A stretch of DNA of 64,000 nucleotides from an uncultured Collinsella sp. GTDB taxonomy: Bacteria; Actinomycetota; Coriobacteriia; Coriobacteriales; Coriobacteriaceae. Numbering within the stretch: the stretch's first letter is position 1; every line of letters begins with the position of its first letter. Below are positions 52,380 through 61,672 of the stretch, in pieces. The position numbers and the translations under genes are program-made. The notes beneath the pieces are model-generated. The model saw only the letters and a list, made by a program, of their open reading frames with translations. It made no database searches and was not told where the DNA came from. The stretch covers positions 1 to 64,000 of the forward strand of contig CABVDJ010000006.1 in assembly GCA_902497025.1 (NCBI GenBank), in the 5' to 3' direction.

Positions 52380-52407
52380 CCTGTCAAAAAGGGACAGGTT
52401 TATTTTG
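52379..52407 (+). terminator. hairpin between the ATPase and helicase genes
   Basis: ACCTGTC (52379-52385) pairs with GACAGGT (52393-52399) and is followed by TTATTTT. The stem begins in the last base of the stop codon. It could act as a partial terminator between the ATPase and helicase genes. Confidence 0.5.
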
Positions 52408-52495
52408 GCAGGTTTTATCTGCACAAACGTTGAGACAGCAATGCAGCAAACCATTGCCAGCCGCGTTGAGAGATTCGTTTTTGAGAGGAGGCCCC

Positions 52496-54940
52496 GTGAA
52501 CGCCTTTGACCGCTACGCCCCGTTTATCCAAGACTTCATCTATTCCCACGATTGGGAGAGCCTGCGCTCTATCCAGGTTGCGGCGGCAGATGCCATCTTT
52601 AACACGCAAGATAATGTGCTCTTGACGGCATCCACGGCTTCCGGCAAAACCGAGGCAGCCTTCTTTCCCATCCTGACCGAGTTTTGGGAGAACCCGCCCG
52701 CAAGCGTGGGCGCCCTCTACATCGGCCCCCTCAAAGCGCTCATCAATGATCAGTTCGTCCGCCTCAACGACCTCTGCGAAGAGGCCGATATCCCTGTCTG
52801 GCACTGGCATGGCGATGTCTCGCAGTCGCACAAGGCTAAGCTCATCAAAAAACCGAGCGGCATCTTGCAGATTACGCCTGAGTCACTCGAAGCGCTCTTA
52901 ATCCATAAGCACATGGCGATCCCGCGCATGTTTTGCGACCTGCGCTATGTGGTCATCGATGAGGTCCACTCGCTCATGCGCGGCGACCGCGGCGGTCAGA
53001 CGCTGTGCCTTATCGAGCGCCTCTCGCGCATGGCAGGCGTGCAGCCCCGCCGCATCGGCCTTTCTGCCACCATCGGCGACCCCGAGCGCACGGGCGCCTT
53101 TCTCTCACAGGGAACGGGGCGCGACTGCGTTATCCCCCGCTTTGAGGAACCGCGCCGCGTGTGGCGTATCTCCATGGAGCACTTCTACAACTCGGGCCCC
53201 CAGGCACAGCAGCGGGGATTCGTGGGCACAAGTCCTCAAGAGGCCGAAGTGCTTGCATGCGAGCGCATTGAGACAGCGGCACCCGCGGCACTGCCCGCCG
53301 GCGCCCAAGACATGCGTCACAGCGGACAGCTCACACAAGAGGAGCGCCGTCAACGTCGCGAGCAGGCGCGGGGCAAGGCCGCTCCCAAAGACCGTCGCAC
53401 TTCTTCGGCCCCCGAGGGCGAAGTCGATATCCCCCAGGCTACCGAGCAGGCGCTCCTCAACCCCACCGACACCGCACCCGACAACGCCGACCCCGGCATG
53501 GGCTACATCTTCGAACACACCCGCGGCCGCAAGTGCCTGGTCTTTGCCAACTCGCGTGAGGAGGCAGAGGCCGTATGCTCCATGCTGCGCAGCTACTGCG
53601 AGAGCCGACACGAGCCCGACCGCTTTCTCATCCATCACGGCAATCTTTCGGCATCGTTGCGCGAGACAGCCGAGGAACTCATGCGTGACGAGGAACAGGC
53701 ACAAACGACCGTCACCACCTCTACGCTGGAGCTCGGTATCGATATCGGCCGCCTGGAGCGTGCGTTTCAGATCGATGCGCCATTTACCGTCAGCTCCTTT
53801 TTGCAGCGAATGGGCCGCACGGGACGCCGCGATCTTCCGCCCGAGATGTGGTTTGTCATGCGCGAGGAAGAGCCCGAGCCGCGCACGATGATGCCCGAGA
53901 CCATTCCGTGGAAGCTCCTGCAGGGAATCGCGCTCGTACAACTCTATCGCGAGGAAAAGTGGGTCGAGCCGCCCGAGCTCGATCGACTCCCCTACAGCCT
54001 GCTCTACCACCAGACTATGTCGACGCTTGCCAGTACCGGCGAACTCACGCCGGCAGAGCTTGCCCAGCGCGTGCTCACGCTCAGCTATTTCCATCGCATC
54101 TCGGCCGATGACTATCGCGTACTGCTGCGTCACCTCATTAAGATCGACCATATCCAAGTCACCGAGGGCGGTGGGCTCATCGTGGGTCTCGCGGGTGAGC
54201 GCATCATTAACAACTTTAAGTTCTACGCCGTATTCCAGGAAAACGAGGAGTTCACCGTTCGCAGCGAGTCGGCCGAGTTGGGCACGATCGTCAATCCGCC
54301 ACCGCCCGGTGAGCGCATCGCCATCGCCGGACACTGCTGGATTGTCGAGGAAGTGGACTGGAGGCGCCACACCGTCTTTGCCACGCAGGTCAAGGGCCGG
54401 GTGCCGGCCTACTTTGGCGACTGCCCCGGCGACATCAATACACACGTACTCGAGCGCATGCGCAAGGCGCTCAACGAGCACGCGGCATATCCGTACCTCA
54501 TGGGCAACGCACGGGCACGCCTTGCACAGGCTCGTCATACCGCCGAGATTTCGGGTGCGGGAACCAAGCCGCTCATCAACCTGGGCGGCGATACCTGGGT
54601 GCTCTTCCCCTGGCTGGGCAGCTACGCCTTTTTGGCGCTCGAGCGCATGCTCAAGATTAAATGTGCCGCGGAGCTGGGCCTTCGCGGACTCGACCCGTCA
54701 CGCCCGTACTTTATGCAGTTTAAGATGAAGGCCGACGAGGAGACGTTCTTTGAGGTGCTCACCGCCGAGGCCGAGAAGGACTTCGATCCCATCGAGCTCG
54801 TCTATCCTGGCGAGGTGCCTTACTTTGACCGCTACGACGAGTTTGTTCCCGAAGAGCTCGTGCGCAAGGGCTTTGCCGAAGGCGTGCTCGACATAGAGGG
54901 CATGAAGCAGCGTGTCCGCAGCTGGCGCGACCACGCCTAG
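52496..54940 (+). CDS. Lhr/BrxHI-like DEAD/DEAH-box helicase
   Basis: An 814-residue SF2 helicase. It has Q-region RSIQVAAADAIF, Walker A TASTASGKTEA, motif II VVIDEVHSL (DEVH), motif III LSATIGDP, STLELGIDIG and motif VI QRMGRTGRR. A charged insert (about residues 255-320) and a long C-terminal domain with DUF1998-like features complete it. The start is GTG after GAGGAGG at 52496; the frame upstream is a shadow. It is related to BrxHI of BREX and to Lhr repair helicases. It forms a three-gene unit with TerB_N and the BrxD-like ATPase. Confidence 0.85.
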   Translation: MNAFDRYAPFIQDFIYSHDWESLRSIQVAAADAIFNTQDNVLLTASTASGKTEAAFFPILTEFWENPPASVGALYIGPLKALINDQFVRLNDLCEEADIPVWHWHGDVSQSHKAKLIKKPSGILQITPESLEALLIHKHMAIPRMFCDLRYVVIDEVHSLMRGDRGGQTLCLIERLSRMAGVQPRRIGLSATIGDPERTGAFLSQGTGRDCVIPRFEEPRRVWRISMEHFYNSGPQAQQRGFVGTSPQEAEVLACERIETAAPAALPAGAQDMRHSGQLTQEERRQRREQARGKAAPKDRRTSSAPEGEVDIPQATEQALLNPTDTAPDNADPGMGYIFEHTRGRKCLVFANSREEAEAVCSMLRSYCESRHEPDRFLIHHGNLSASLRETAEELMRDEEQAQTTVTTSTLELGIDIGRLERAFQIDAPFTVSSFLQRMGRTGRRDLPPEMWFVMREEEPEPRTMMPETIPWKLLQGIALVQLYREEKWVEPPELDRLPYSLLYHQTMSTLASTGELTPAELAQRVLTLSYFHRISADDYRVLLRHLIKIDHIQVTEGGGLIVGLAGERIINNFKFYAVFQENEEFTVRSESAELGTIVNPPPPGERIAIAGHCWIVEEVDWRRHTVFATQVKGRVPAYFGDCPGDINTHVLERMRKALNEHAAYPYLMGNARARLAQARHTAEISGAGTKPLINLGGDTWVLFPWLGSYAFLALERMLKIKCAAELGLRGLDPSRPYFMQFKMKADEETFFEVLTAEAEKDFDPIELVYPGEVPYFDRYDEFVPEELVRKGFAEGVLDIEGMKQRVRSWRDHA

Positions 54941-54969
54941 GACCAGTCTTTTTTTGGGACGGGGGAGAC

Positions 54970-55848
54970 TTACTTGTCGTGAAGGACGGTGCCGAGGAAG
55001 TCGGTGTCGAAGGGCACGGCTTCGGCAAAGGCATAGTCACCGTCGCTAGCGATGAGCAGGTAGTTCTCCTCGCCGCCGAACTCCGCATCGCCACATGGGA
55101 CCACCCAAGCATGGTCGAACACCTCAAGCGCCGTGGCGGCACAGTCGCGCAGGAACGCCACATCGCTCCCCTCGTTTGCACTCACGATATTGGCAACGTA
55201 GACGCCACCGACATTTAGGCTGCCCCGCACCAAACGCAACGCCTCAACCGTCGCCAGCTCGCGTACGGGCTCGGCACCGCCAAAGCAATCGCTCACGACC
55301 ACGTCGTAGCGACGATGGCCCACACTCGTCACGCCCAGATATGAGCGAGCCTCAGCGGTAATCACCCGCAAGCGGTCGCCCACCGCGCGCTCCAGCTCGT
55401 CCAGGTAGAACCAACGGCGCGCCAGGCGCGTAATCTCGGCATCGTACTCAATGACGTCCATGCGCAAGCTCTCGTGCGACATCAGCGCGAACTTGGGATA
55501 GGCAAACCCACCGCCGCCCAGCATAAGCGTACGGTCGATACCGTGACCATAAGCGTCACGCATTGCGTCCTCGGCCTCAAACACATCGTCAAATGCACGA
55601 TAATACGCAAAGACGGGCTCTGCCCAACGATCGCCAACATAGCTTGCGCTTTGGTAGACGCCGCCCTGCACGAGCACGCGAATCTCATCGCCGCCCTCAT
55701 CGTGCACGCGTTTCACGCGCGCCAACCCATTGCGGGTTCGCGCAACCTGCAGACAGGCAGCACGAACAGCGACAGCGGCCGCACCAAGCGCCGCGGCTCC
55801 CAGAGCAACGCCGGCAACGACGCCGGCAGAAACACTCGGCTTGTTCAT
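54970..55848 (-). CDS. spermidine-synthase-like methyltransferase-fold protein
   Basis: A 292-residue protein. An N-terminal hydrophobic helix (about 8-30) suggests membrane anchoring. A Rossmann fold like that of spermidine synthases follows: TLMLGGGGFAYPKFAL, DVIEYDAEITRLARRWF, RVITAEARSYL, YDVVVSDCFGG. The polyamine-specific active-site motif is not evident, so real aminopropyl transfer is doubtful; SAM-dependent methylation or a non-enzymatic role is possible. It starts at the base after the elp3 stop and is probably co-transcribed with it. Confidence 0.75.
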   Translation of the reverse strand: MNKPSVSAGVVAGVALGAAALGAAAVAVRAACLQVARTRNGLARVKRVHDEGGDEIRVLVQGGVYQSASYVGDRWAEPVFAYYRAFDDVFEAEDAMRDAYGHGIDRTLMLGGGGFAYPKFALMSHESLRMDVIEYDAEITRLARRWFYLDELERAVGDRLRVITAEARSYLGVTSVGHRRYDVVVSDCFGGAEPVRELATVEALRLVRGSLNVGGVYVANIVSANEGSDVAFLRDCAATALEVFDHAWVVPCGDAEFGGEENYLLIASDGDYAFAEAVPFDTDFLGTVLHDK

Positions 55849-57756
55849 CTAGAGCTCCTTTTGCAGATAAAGGCCATGGTCATAAAATCCAAGATGGCGA
55901 TAGTACTCGCGTGTGCCAATCGCGCTAATCACGTTGATGCGCGCATAGCCCGCATCTCGGGCAATCTCGCACGCACGCTCTACGAGCAAACGCCCCAACC
56001 CGTGATGCTGCGCCGCCTGGCCTTGATCCCCCACGCGCGCCGCCATGCCATACACGTGTACCTCGCGAATCATCGCCTCGTCCGGCGTCGTCGGCAACTC
56101 GTCCGCATGCGCGGCAACAAACGAATGGTCGGGCAGCGACAACCGCAAAAAGCCCGCGATCTTGCCCCGCGGCGTCACCCACTGCAAAAAGCGCTCGTAA
56201 GTCACCGGCGTCTCGTACGCCACTTCCTCATCAAGAGATAGCTCATCCAAGTCGGCACCCGCCGTGCTGATCTCGCGGTAACGGATCTCGCGCACCGTCG
56301 CACCGTCACCCCGAGCAGCCAGGCGGTTCTCAACGAGCTGACGCAGGTTAGGCTTCTTGTTGCCCACCATGATGTCGTCGGAGCTAAAGTCGCGGATCAT
56401 GCGACTGATACGGCAGAACGCCGGCGTCACCACGATGTCGTTGGCCAACACATCGAGCAGCTCGTCCTCGGTATAGGGACGCCACTCGCCGCGCTCATAG
56501 CAGCCCACCAGACGCGAACCCTCAATGAGCGCACACGGGTAGACCTTGACCTCGTCGGGCATAAAGGCCCCCTCGGTCATAAAGCGCTCGTAGTCGCGCT
56601 TGTCCCCCTCGGGTGTGGCGCCCAGTAAGTTGAGCATAAAATGCGCATGGATCTTAAAGCCAAACAGGCGCGCAAGCGAAAACGCCTGCTCGATCTGAGC
56701 CACCGAAATGCGGCGCTCGTTGATATCGAGCAGGTGCTGGTCGAGGCTCTGGATGCCCATCTGAATCTTGGTGCAACCCAGGCGGCGGATGAGCTTGAGG
56801 GCCTGCGGCGTTACAGCATCGGGGCGCGTCTCGATAACGAGCCCCACCACGCGATGCTTCGCCGTCTCGTTGACGCGCTGCTGGCGCTCAAGCTCATCCA
56901 TCGTGGCGGTCTGCCACTCGGCAACCTCGCCCCACGGCGTACCGGGTCCGTACAGACGACGCACCGCGCGGTTATAGCCGCCCACGGCAACATCCACACG
57001 CTCCTGCTCGTCGGCAACGCCGGCAGCAAGCTCAGCCTCGTCTGTCGCAATGCCGGCAGCCCGATAGCGCTCGCGGCGCTCTGTTACCACCGGCGGCAGG
57101 GCATCGGCGGGAGCGTCATCGAGCAGGCGCCCTGCCTCGGCACGGCTGATGCCCGGACGCGCCAACATGGGGTTTGCCGCCACGCCGGCGACGGCATCGT
57201 CATTGAGCGCCCGGAAAAGCTCCGACATAAACCATGTCTGATACCCTTGCGGATAGTCGCTCCAGGTACCGCCGAGCACGATGAGCTCTATCTTGTCGGT
57301 CGCATGCCCCATCTGCGAAAGCGCCGTCAAACGGGCACTCACCTGCAGATACGGGTCAAAGCAATTTTGCTCCGCACGGGCGCACGCCGGCTCGGCGTGC
57401 AGGTAGCTTTTGGGCATGCGCAGATCGTTGGGACAAAACAGGCAATCGCCCGAGCATGGCCAGGGCTTGGTGATAACGGTAATGGTCGCCACGCCCGAAG
57501 CCGTGCGACGAGGCTTCATACGCAGCACCTGCAGCAGTCGACGTTCCAGCTCGGCATCGACATTCCACCCAGCCCAACGAGCCGGCTCCTCACGTTTTAC
57601 CCGCTGGTAGAACGGCAGCAGACGGCGCTTGGCCAAATCGCGTTTGTCGGCACCCTCACGGCGCGCCTCGGCATGTATCAGTTTGACGAGCGCTTTGTCG
57701 TCCACGGTCTCGCCGCGACGCAGAGCCTCGAGTATGTTCAAGATAATCTGTTCCAT
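55849..57756 (-). CDS. tRNA uridine-34 radical SAM/GNAT enzyme, Elp3
   Basis: A 635-residue bacterial Elp3. The radical SAM core has the iron-sulfur motif CSGDCLFCP (about residues 101-109) and the following MPKSYL. VGLVIETRPDAVTPQ, IQMGIQSLDQHLLD and HFMLNLLGATPEGD are family blocks. The C-terminal 130 residues are a GNAT acetyl-CoA domain (HGLGRLLVERACEIARDAGY). It installs a carboxymethyl-type group on U34 of tRNAs. It overlaps no neighbour and is followed by the spermidine-synthase-like gene. Confidence 0.92.
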   Translation of the reverse strand: MEQIILNILEALRRGETVDDKALVKLIHAEARREGADKRDLAKRRLLPFYQRVKREEPARWAGWNVDAELERRLLQVLRMKPRRTASGVATITVITKPWPCSGDCLFCPNDLRMPKSYLHAEPACARAEQNCFDPYLQVSARLTALSQMGHATDKIELIVLGGTWSDYPQGYQTWFMSELFRALNDDAVAGVAANPMLARPGISRAEAGRLLDDAPADALPPVVTERRERYRAAGIATDEAELAAGVADEQERVDVAVGGYNRAVRRLYGPGTPWGEVAEWQTATMDELERQQRVNETAKHRVVGLVIETRPDAVTPQALKLIRRLGCTKIQMGIQSLDQHLLDINERRISVAQIEQAFSLARLFGFKIHAHFMLNLLGATPEGDKRDYERFMTEGAFMPDEVKVYPCALIEGSRLVGCYERGEWRPYTEDELLDVLANDIVVTPAFCRISRMIRDFSSDDIMVGNKKPNLRQLVENRLAARGDGATVREIRYREISTAGADLDELSLDEEVAYETPVTYERFLQWVTPRGKIAGFLRLSLPDHSFVAAHADELPTTPDEAMIREVHVYGMAARVGDQGQAAQHHGLGRLLVERACEIARDAGYARINVISAIGTREYYRHLGFYDHGLYLQKEL

Positions 57757-57769
57757 GACCCCATTGTAA

Positions 57770-57806
57770 AGGCAAAGGTGCCGGAGCCCGTCACGGCTCC
57801 GGCGCC
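57770..57806 (-). terminator. terminator after the DUF4097 gene
   Basis: GGTGCCGGAGCC (57777-57788) and GGCTCCGGCGCC (57795-57806) form a 12-bp stem with one G-T pair and a 6-nt loop. On the minus strand it runs into TTTGCCTTTAC. It separates the DUF4097 and elp3 genes. Confidence 0.6.
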
Positions 57807-57854
57807 TCCATCAAACAGCGCAGCTATGGTATATAAGTCTTCGATAACCGCCAG

Positions 57855-58757
57855 TCACTCTGAATCAAATGACATGTCGCCCGAACCGACCTCAAAACGA
57901 TACGTAGCAGACTTATCGCCGTTATCGAATTCAAGATTCAAAATGGTCTCGCCGTCGTAGCCAAGCGGAAGGAATTCGCTCTCGAAGTCGCCGCTGCCCA
58001 AGGTAAGGCTTGCCTTAAAGCCCGTCGAGTTCGGAACCATCATCTCCACATCGCCCGAGCCCACACTCACGTCCATCGACTTCGCGGGGGCCTGGTAGAG
58101 CTCGAACGTCACATCGCCCGAACCGACCTCAGCACTGAGCGCATCAGTCACGCTGCCCGCAAACTCTACATCTCCCGCACCCAGGAAAAGGTCGAAACCA
58201 TCACAGGTGACACCGGCAATCTGCAGATCACCCGAGCCCACGTGCGCGTTGACTCCCTTCAGATGTTCGGCAACACGGCGCGGCAGCTCGACCGTAACTG
58301 AGCGATCGATTGCCTTACCGTCATCACTTCCAAACTGGGAAACCTTGAGCGTCGAGTCCTCGACGGATGCGATGTTCTGCGTCGCGGCCTTGGAGGCATC
58401 CATACCATTGGCAACGCGTCCCCGCTCGATAACGCGAGCCTTGTTACCATCAACAACCTTGACGTCCACCGTAGCCGCATCGATATCGAAATCGAGGTAG
58501 CGAAACTCATCGGCATCAAAGGTCGTACACGAAAGCTGCTGAGGCCGAGCGGAATAGTTACCGCCATCGTTCATAAAATCGTCGTCATCAACCACATCGT
58601 CCATACCGGACAAGCCGGGTATAACATCGTCGAGATCCCACGGGCCATCAAAATGAATCAAAGTCCGCGAAACGCCAAAAACAAGCCCGATAATCAGTAC
58701 AAACGCTCCGATGCCGACGCCCAGGCGCAGCTTGGATTCATGCGAAAGCTTCATCAT
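57855..58757 (-). CDS. DUF4097-type beta-repeat membrane protein
   Basis: A 300-residue protein with one N-terminal membrane helix (about 10-30) and a right-handed beta-repeat region. In the repeats GSGD recurs (GSGDLQIAG, GSGDVTFEL, GSGDVEMMV, GSGDFESEF, GSGDMSFDS), typical of DUF4097/adhesin-like solenoids. These proteins often pair with XRE- or PspC-like regulators, as here. The start overlaps the stop of the XRE gene by 4 nt. Function unknown; probably an envelope-stress or sensing partner. Confidence 0.85.
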   Translation of the reverse strand: MMKLSHESKLRLGVGIGAFVLIIGLVFGVSRTLIHFDGPWDLDDVIPGLSGMDDVVDDDDFMNDGGNYSARPQQLSCTTFDADEFRYLDFDIDAATVDVKVVDGNKARVIERGRVANGMDASKAATQNIASVEDSTLKVSQFGSDDGKAIDRSVTVELPRRVAEHLKGVNAHVGSGDLQIAGVTCDGFDLFLGAGDVEFAGSVTDALSAEVGSGDVTFELYQAPAKSMDVSVGSGDVEMMVPNSTGFKASLTLGSGDFESEFLPLGYDGETILNLEFDNGDKSATYRFEVGSGDMSFDSE

Positions 58758-59476
58758 TCGTCACCCTCTTTGGCACATGGCTCAGCGGTGGCCGCGGTAG
58801 CCACACCAGCATCAGGTTCCGCAGAAGTATCCTTCCCCTGGGCCTTGATCGCCACCGACGCCGGACCAACCTGAATATCCCCGCGCGCCCAATCACCATC
58901 GAGCGCACGCGCCACCCAGCGATAGATGGGAATCGTGAAGAAGATCAGCGCGGCAAAGGGACCGGCACCAAACAGGAACATCAGTAAAAAGAACAGCAGC
59001 CAGCACACGGCCCAATACGGGAACGACTGGAACGGACCCTTCACCGGAGTCGGGCCGGCCGCGCCACCGCCCGTCACCTGCGCCGTCGCCGCATTGGCGG
59101 CCTGCGCACTCCAGCTTGCCGCTTGCGCCGCCTTGGCCGCAGCATCACTCGCCTGCGTTGCCGCCTCGGTAGCGCGCGCCGCCGCCTCATGGGTGCGAGC
59201 ACGCTCTGCCGCCTCGGCCTCGCGCTGACGGGCGCGGTCCTCGTTCTCAAACTCGATATCGTCCTCGATCTCGTCGCTCGGATTGAGCAGCTCGTCCAGG
59301 CTCACGCCATAGAGCTTGGCGAGCGAGATCAGGTTCTCGGTATCGGGTGAGCTCTCCGCGCGTTCCCATTTACTGACCGCCTGGCGCGACAGCCCTAACT
59401 TTCGCGCCAGCCCTTCTTGGCTAAAACCCTTGCTGCGACGAAGGTCGGCGAGCCGCTGCGCAGTTTCTACATTCAT
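58754..59476 (-). CDS. XRE-family transcriptional regulator with membrane helices
   Basis: A 240-residue protein. It has an N-terminal helix-turn-helix (about 1-65, ADLRRSKGFSQEGLARKLGLSRQAVSKWERAESSPDTENL), then a long Ala-rich coiled coil (about 85-145) and two membrane helices (about 160-200) before a short tail. AGGAGG lies 4 nt before ATG 59476; the frame to 59725 is an artefact. It probably senses the envelope state together with the coupled DUF4097 protein and may control its own operon. Confidence 0.85.
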   Translation of the reverse strand: MNVETAQRLADLRRSKGFSQEGLARKLGLSRQAVSKWERAESSPDTENLISLAKLYGVSLDELLNPSDEIEDDIEFENEDRARQREAEAAERARTHEAAARATEAATQASDAAAKAAQAASWSAQAANAATAQVTGGGAAGPTPVKGPFQSFPYWAVCWLLFFLLMFLFGAGPFAALIFFTIPIYRWVARALDGDWARGDIQVGPASVAIKAQGKDTSAEPDAGVATAATAEPCAKEGDE

Positions 59477-59743
59477 GGTTCCTCCTATGTGATGCCAGCC
59501 GTGCCGCCGGACCGTTTTTGTTCTTAAGGCGCCTTGCACAGTTAAAAATCTATCCGCCACCGCCAAAAGCATGCCACCTATTCTAGTGAGATTTTTGACA
59601 ACCGGCGGTTGCGGGTGCATATGAGCTGCGGAAATGTGTCCAAACAAAGCAATGACCCGTAGCTTGGTTGTCCCCGTTGCAGCGTTAACGGTAGTATGGT
59701 CGTACTGTTTATTCCGCACCGCCAACGGAGGGAGTTCCGCGCC

Positions 59744-60616
59744 GTGAACCGCGATTTCGCCTCATCGCTCATCCAGCTCAACAACACGTTCTATCGCGAG
59801 CACTCCGCCTCCTTCTCCGATACGCGCCAGGCCCCGTGGCCCGGCTGGGTGCGCACCATGGATATCGCGCTCGGGCAGCTCGACGTCGCCACGATCGAGC
59901 ATCCCGTCCGCGTCTTCGATCTTGCCTGCGGCAATATGCGGTTCGAGAACTTTGCCGCCGGCGGCGCACTTGCCGCCAAGGGCGTCGACGGAGCAAACCC
60001 CTCGGCAGATGCCAGCTGTCCGTTTGAGTTCTATGGCGTCGACTCGTGCCAAGACCTGGCCATCGATGCACATGGCCACGCGCTGCGCATTCCCAACCTG
60101 CACTTCCAGGAGCTCGATGTGCTCGATGCCCTCATGAAACTCAATCCCGCCGAGACGCCCGATGTGCTTTTCGATGCCCCGCTCGCCGACATCTCGGTCT
60201 GCTTTGGCTTTATGCACCACGTGCCGTCGTGCGAGTACCGCGTACGCGTGCTCGACGCCCTGGTGCGCCAGACACGCCCGGGCGGCATCATCGCCATCAG
60301 CTTTTGGGAGTTTATGAATGACGAGCGCATGGCGCGCAAGGCCGTTCGCGCCGAAGCCCGCGCCGAGCTCACCCCGCCGTTTGAGGGCTACGACTCCGCG
60401 CAGTTTGAGGCCGGCGACCACCTCATTGGCTGGCAAAACGACCGCCACGCCTACCGCTATTGCCATCACTTTGACGATCAGCAGATCACCGACCTGGTGC
60501 GCGGCGTGCGTACGTTCTACAAGAGCGGCGAGGTCCCCGTGCGCGAGCTTGAGCGCTTCCATGCCGACGGTCGTAGCGGCGAGCTCAACCGCTATGTGAT
60601 TCTCAAGCGCCTGTAG
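59744..60616 (+). CDS. class I SAM-dependent methyltransferase
   Basis: A 290-residue methyltransferase-fold protein. It has VFDLACGNMRF (SAM motif I), EFYGVDSCQDLAIDAH, VCFGFMHHVPS and PGGIIAISFWEF (post I). The substrate is unknown; the length and loose motif I fit small-molecule or tRNA-type methyltransferases. The start is taken as GTG 59744 (downstream of GGAGGGAG) instead of ATG 59696, whose leader is not conserved-looking. It precedes trmB by 118 nt in the same direction. Confidence 0.72.
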   Translation: MNRDFASSLIQLNNTFYREHSASFSDTRQAPWPGWVRTMDIALGQLDVATIEHPVRVFDLACGNMRFENFAAGGALAAKGVDGANPSADASCPFEFYGVDSCQDLAIDAHGHALRIPNLHFQELDVLDALMKLNPAETPDVLFDAPLADISVCFGFMHHVPSCEYRVRVLDALVRQTRPGGIIAISFWEFMNDERMARKAVRAEARAELTPPFEGYDSAQFEAGDHLIGWQNDRHAYRYCHHFDDQQITDLVRGVRTFYKSGEVPVRELERFHADGRSGELNRYVILKRL

Positions 60617-60734
60617 GCACCGACGACTCGCCGTCGAGCCGCACCGCATCTTTCAGGCAAACTATGCCCACCCTTTTTCAACCCATTGACGGAACGCGCG
60701 GCTATGCGTTCCACACTTATGACCAAGGAGCCTC

Positions 60735-61574
60735 ATGGGAGCCGTCCACGTTCGCACGCCTAAGAACTTTGTGCTCGAGGAGCGCCTGGAGCGCTACGCC
60801 GATGCGATTGAGACGAACCCCGAAATCTATGCCGGAGATTGGCGCAAGGCCTGTGCGCCAGTTGGCAGCAAGCCTTTCGAACATCTTCACCTGGATCTCG
60901 GTTGTGGCAAGGGAACGTACCTTGTAGAGCGCGCGGCCCACGAGCCAAACACCCTCTTTATCGGCATGGACCAGGAGCCCATCTGCATCGCCTATGCCGC
61001 GCAGAAAATCTGCGAGCAGGAACTGGCCAACGCACTCGTCCTGCCCCGAGGCGCCGCATCGCTGCCGCAGCTGTTTGCCACAGGCGAGCTCGATGCCATC
61101 ACCATTAACTTTCCCACGCCGCAGCCCAAGGCCAAGTACGCCAAAAAACGACTCGTCCATGTCGGCCATCTGATGCTCTACCGCCCGCTCTTTTCAGCCG
61201 GCGCTACCGTCACGCTGCGCACCGACAGCAAGCCATTGCGCGACTACGCCCTGGGGCAGTTTGCCGCGGCAGGCTACGACACGCTTTGGGTAAGCGACAA
61301 CGTCCGCCGCGACCATCCCGAGCATCCCGAGACCGAATATGAATGCCGCACGCGCGAGATGGGTGCCGTCGTCTATGGCATTTGCGCCACGCCCGGAGCG
61401 CAGCCAACCGACGAACAGCTCACAGTAGGCCGCGCGCAGGAGCAAAGCCTTGCCTGCTACCTGCCCGATAACCTCGATGAGCTCACCTATGTACCTCTGG
61501 GCATGGAAGAAGCCGTCGAGAACTTTAGAAACCGCGCCCGCAAAGGCAAGAAGCGCCTGCCGCAAGAGCACTAA
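60735..61574 (+). CDS. trmB: tRNA (guanine-46-N7)-methyltransferase
   Basis: A 279-residue protein, about 50 longer than typical TrmB because of a C-terminal extension. It has the SAM motif HLDLGCGKGTYLVERA, FIGMDQEPICIAYAAQKI and the substrate-binding block ITINFPTPQPKAKYAKKRLVH, the equivalent of the usual NF.DPWPK..H.KRR. LRTDSKPLRDYA follows. It methylates G46 in the variable loop of tRNAs. AAGGAG lies before the ATG. Identification is good; the P-x-P change in the motif is unusual. Confidence 0.9.
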   Translation: MGAVHVRTPKNFVLEERLERYADAIETNPEIYAGDWRKACAPVGSKPFEHLHLDLGCGKGTYLVERAAHEPNTLFIGMDQEPICIAYAAQKICEQELANALVLPRGAASLPQLFATGELDAITINFPTPQPKAKYAKKRLVHVGHLMLYRPLFSAGATVTLRTDSKPLRDYALGQFAAAGYDTLWVSDNVRRDHPEHPETEYECRTREMGAVVYGICATPGAQPTDEQLTVGRAQEQSLACYLPDNLDELTYVPLGMEEAVENFRNRARKGKKRLPQEH

Positions 61575-61672
61575 CTTCACGCGCCCATTTCCTGCATTTT
61601 CTCGCGCGCTGGCACCCCGCGGCGCCGCTACGCCATAATAGTTGGCGGACAATCGCGAGAGAAAGCAACCAC

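Noticed and set aside
52247..52495. N-terminal extension of the helicase gene
   Set aside because: Arg-rich translation overlapping the ATPase gene in another frame; the strong GAGGAGG before GTG 52496 marks the true start.
53105..54538. 477-codon minus-strand open frame
   Set aside because: Antisense to the Lhr-like helicase, whose motifs are intact.
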